DNA of 24,875 nucleotides, from NCBI GenBank assembly GCA_900557695.1, contig USTP01000005.1:1-24875 (forward strand), given 5' to 3'. How positions within the stretch are numbered: the first letter of the stretch is position 1; each line of letters opens with the position of its first letter. Source of the DNA: an uncultured Thermoanaerobacterales bacterium (GTDB lineage: Bacteria > Bacillota > Clostridia > Christensenellales > UBA1242). The position numbers and the translations under genes are program-made. This document shows positions 23,662-24,875 of this stretch, piece after piece. The notes below the pieces were generated by a model. The model did no database searches. It saw only the letters and a program-made list of their open reading frames with translations, and was not told where the DNA came from.

Positions 23662-24767
23662 GTTGGAAAAGCTGGAACCGCCTCATCATTCAAACTATCA
23701 GTGTTGCCACTTATAAATTTTGCATAGTAAGGTTTGTTCTTTTTTGTTAAACTTTTACCCTCAAGTTGATCAATTTTGGTTATGTGAGGCTCGGCTTGTT
23801 TCTGCTTGTAATTTGTGATTGTGTCTTTATCTTTAGCCTTAAGCGACTTAGATTCAAGTTTCGATTTACTTTTCAAACTACCCTGGTTCAAATCATCCTC
23901 TAAATTTTCATTCCTTTTGCGTTTGTTACTTGCAACAAGCAGAACAAAAACCAAAACTATAGGCACGCATATCAAAATTATTAAAACAGTCTTAATTGTT
24001 CCATTTATTTTATATCCATCAAAATCGGTAACATCATCAGCTGGCGTTTCTGTATTTTCAATATCTTCCAAATTAGCTTCATAATTAGTAAGGTTCATTG
24101 TTTTTCCACTATAAACATATCCCTCATAAACGCTAGTTGGATCAGAAATAGGAGAGTATAATGCATAATACCAAACATTAGAAGTTCCACCAGTTGGTAT
24201 ATCTCCAAGGGCTGTAGCAACATAAGAAAGGTTTGTTGTACCAGCTGGAATAACCCCTAAAATATTAGAAGTATTTTCGGCATTAGGGGAAGAACGTATT
24301 TGTGTTCCCACATCATTTGTAATATCAAACATTACATTTTCTAGAGTTGGATTTAATGGAACAAAATCCACCTGCTTTATCGTGTCTGAAGCAACATAAC
24401 CAATTTTGTTTTTATATTGAACGCGCGTTATCATAGAGTCAACTTCTGAGAGTATTGTAACAAAATAGGTTTCTGGAATAAAAAACCAAACATTGCTATA
24501 TGATGAATCAGTAACATCAGAAGTTTTGAATAAATAACAATTTTCTTTAACTTTCGCATATTTCACCTGCGAAACACTATATCCTTTTGTAATCATATCA
24601 GAATTATTATAAGTAGTATAAAAATTATTACTTTTATAATTACTACTCATATTAAACGCAGGCTTATGTAAATAACTTCTGATTTTAACAGAAGAAGCAA
24701 TAGTAAAAGCAAAAGGAACCACTAATAATGATACAACCAATAAAATAAAACTCACAATCTTTTTCAT
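23628..24767 (-). CDS. Signal-peptide, SH3-like, single-TM surface protein with a charged cytosolic tail
   Basis: 379 residues. Residues 1-26 form a signal peptide or signal anchor (MKKIVSFILLVVSLLVVPFAF). Two SH3-like domains are likely: about 68-133 (CYLFKTSDVTD...NKIGYVASDTI) and about 140-222 (TQIRSSPN at 155-162, WYYALYS at 199-205, YEGYVYS at 214-220). An acidic linker (230-250) leads to a transmembrane helix at about 258-280 and the stop-transfer NKRKRN. The cytosolic tail of about 95 residues is Lys/Ser-rich (LKSKSKLESKSLKAKDKD) and ends in EVIDDDDLL. The WYY-x-x-YS...GYV and TQIR-x-x-PN signatures are shared with the 627-residue protein at 1307-3190, so the two look like distant paralogues that place SH3-like domains outside the cell. 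No ribosome binding site is visible before the ATG, and an extended -10 lies only 6 nt upstream, so it may be translated from a leaderless mRNA. Its ligand is unknown; cell-wall binding is the usual inference for such domains. Confidence 0.85.
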   Translation of the reverse strand: MKKIVSFILLVVSLLVVPFAFTIASSVKIRSYLHKPAFNMSSNYKSNNFYTTYNNSDMITKGYSVSQVKYAKVKENCYLFKTSDVTDSSYSNVWFFIPETYFVTILSEVDSMITRVQYKNKIGYVASDTIKQVDFVPLNPTLENVMFDITNDVGTQIRSSPNAENTSNILGVIPAGTTNLSYVATALGDIPTGGTSNVWYYALYSPISDPTSVYEGYVYSGKTMNLTNYEANLEDIENTETPADDVTDFDGYKINGTIKTVLIILICVPIVLVFVLLVASNKRKRNENLEDDLNQGSLKSKSKLESKSLKAKDKDTITNYKQKQAEPHITKIDQLEGKSLTKKNKPYYAKFISGNTDSLNDEAVPAFPTYEVIDDDDLL

Positions 24768-24773
24768 GCAAAT

Positions 24774-24782
24774 ATTGTATCA
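24774..24782 (-). promoter_or_regulatory. Extended -10 promoter directly before the 379-residue SH3-like protein gene
   Basis: The minus strand reads TGA-TACAAT (hexamer 24779-24774), a near-consensus extended -10. Only 6 nt separate it from the ATG at 24767, so the predicted transcription start falls on or next to the A of the start codon. The -35 region is T-rich without a good hexamer, which extended -10 promoters tolerate. Confidence 0.5.
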
Positions 24783-24840
24783 CAGCATTAAATAAAGAAA
24801 AAACTTTTATATGTCTACAAAGTACGAATAATCACGAAAA

Positions 24841-24875
24841 CTGTCTCTTATACACATCTCCGAGCCCACGAGACT
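24841..24875 (+). other. Illumina Nextera (Tn5) adapter sequence at the contig end
   Basis: The last bases begin with the Tn5 mosaic end CTGTCTCTTATACACATCT and continue with CCGAGCCCACGAGAC, the reverse complement of the Nextera read-2 adapter, then one extra T. This is library adapter read-through and not part of the organism's DNA; the genome part of the window ends at 24840. Confidence 0.98.

Noticed and set aside
1..24840. Alternative genetic code (TGA as Trp)
   Set aside because: Trp codons in the conserved GW cores are TGG, the 19-kb frame has no in-frame TGA, and TGA is the stop of the gene at 23628-24767.
1..24840. CRISPR array, tRNA, rRNA, insertion sequence or prophage
   Set aside because: No regular identical direct repeats with spacers, no cloverleaf-like or rRNA sequence, and no transposase, integrase or phage structural gene were seen.

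Overview
The window is an AT-rich stretch of a low-GC Bacillota-like (Firmicutes-type) genome, most likely an uncultured clostridial lineage from an assembled metagenome. The grounds are the base composition, strong purine-rich ribosome binding sites, a lipoprotein signal peptide, and single-membrane-style surface proteins. The genetic code looks standard: TGA and TAA are used as stops, Trp is TGG, and a 19-kb frame has no in-frame TGA. The species is not identifiable from sequence alone. The right end carries an Illumina Nextera adapter, so it is an assembly or read artefact edge and not genomic DNA.

Layout. (i) 22499 back to the left edge is a minus-strand gene string that reads as one operon: a giant 6427-residue lipoprotein (22499-3216), then 25 bp later a 627-residue exported, membrane-anchored protein with a propeller-like middle and SH3-like domains (3190-1307), then 10 bp later an M16 zinc metallopeptidase (1296 to beyond the left edge). 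(ii) 22500-22893 is a divergent intergenic region with a promoter, a 21-bp palindrome over its -10, a 5'-UTR hairpin, a plus-strand terminator-like hairpin, and three GACA boxes phased at exactly 10 bp. (iii) 22894-23661 (+) encodes a lysine-rich protein with a sigma-region-4-like helix-turn-helix. (iv) 23628-24767 (-) encodes a second signal-peptide/SH3-like/one-TM protein whose 3' end overlaps the regulator gene by 34 bp.

Interpretation. The giant gene fills about three quarters of the window. Its product should be lipid-anchored on the outer face of the membrane and projects a very long, Ser/Thr/Tyr/Asn-rich, mostly beta chain containing many diverged Listeria-Bacteroides-type (Flg_new/InlB-B-like) repeats. 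The two SH3-like membrane proteins share sequence signatures and topology and look like distant paralogues. The divergent HTH protein is positioned as a local regulator. The candidate undescribed system is therefore a regulated cell-surface cluster built around a giant lipoprotein. No part of this function has been demonstrated, and the peptidase may be an unrelated operon passenger because it shows no export signal.
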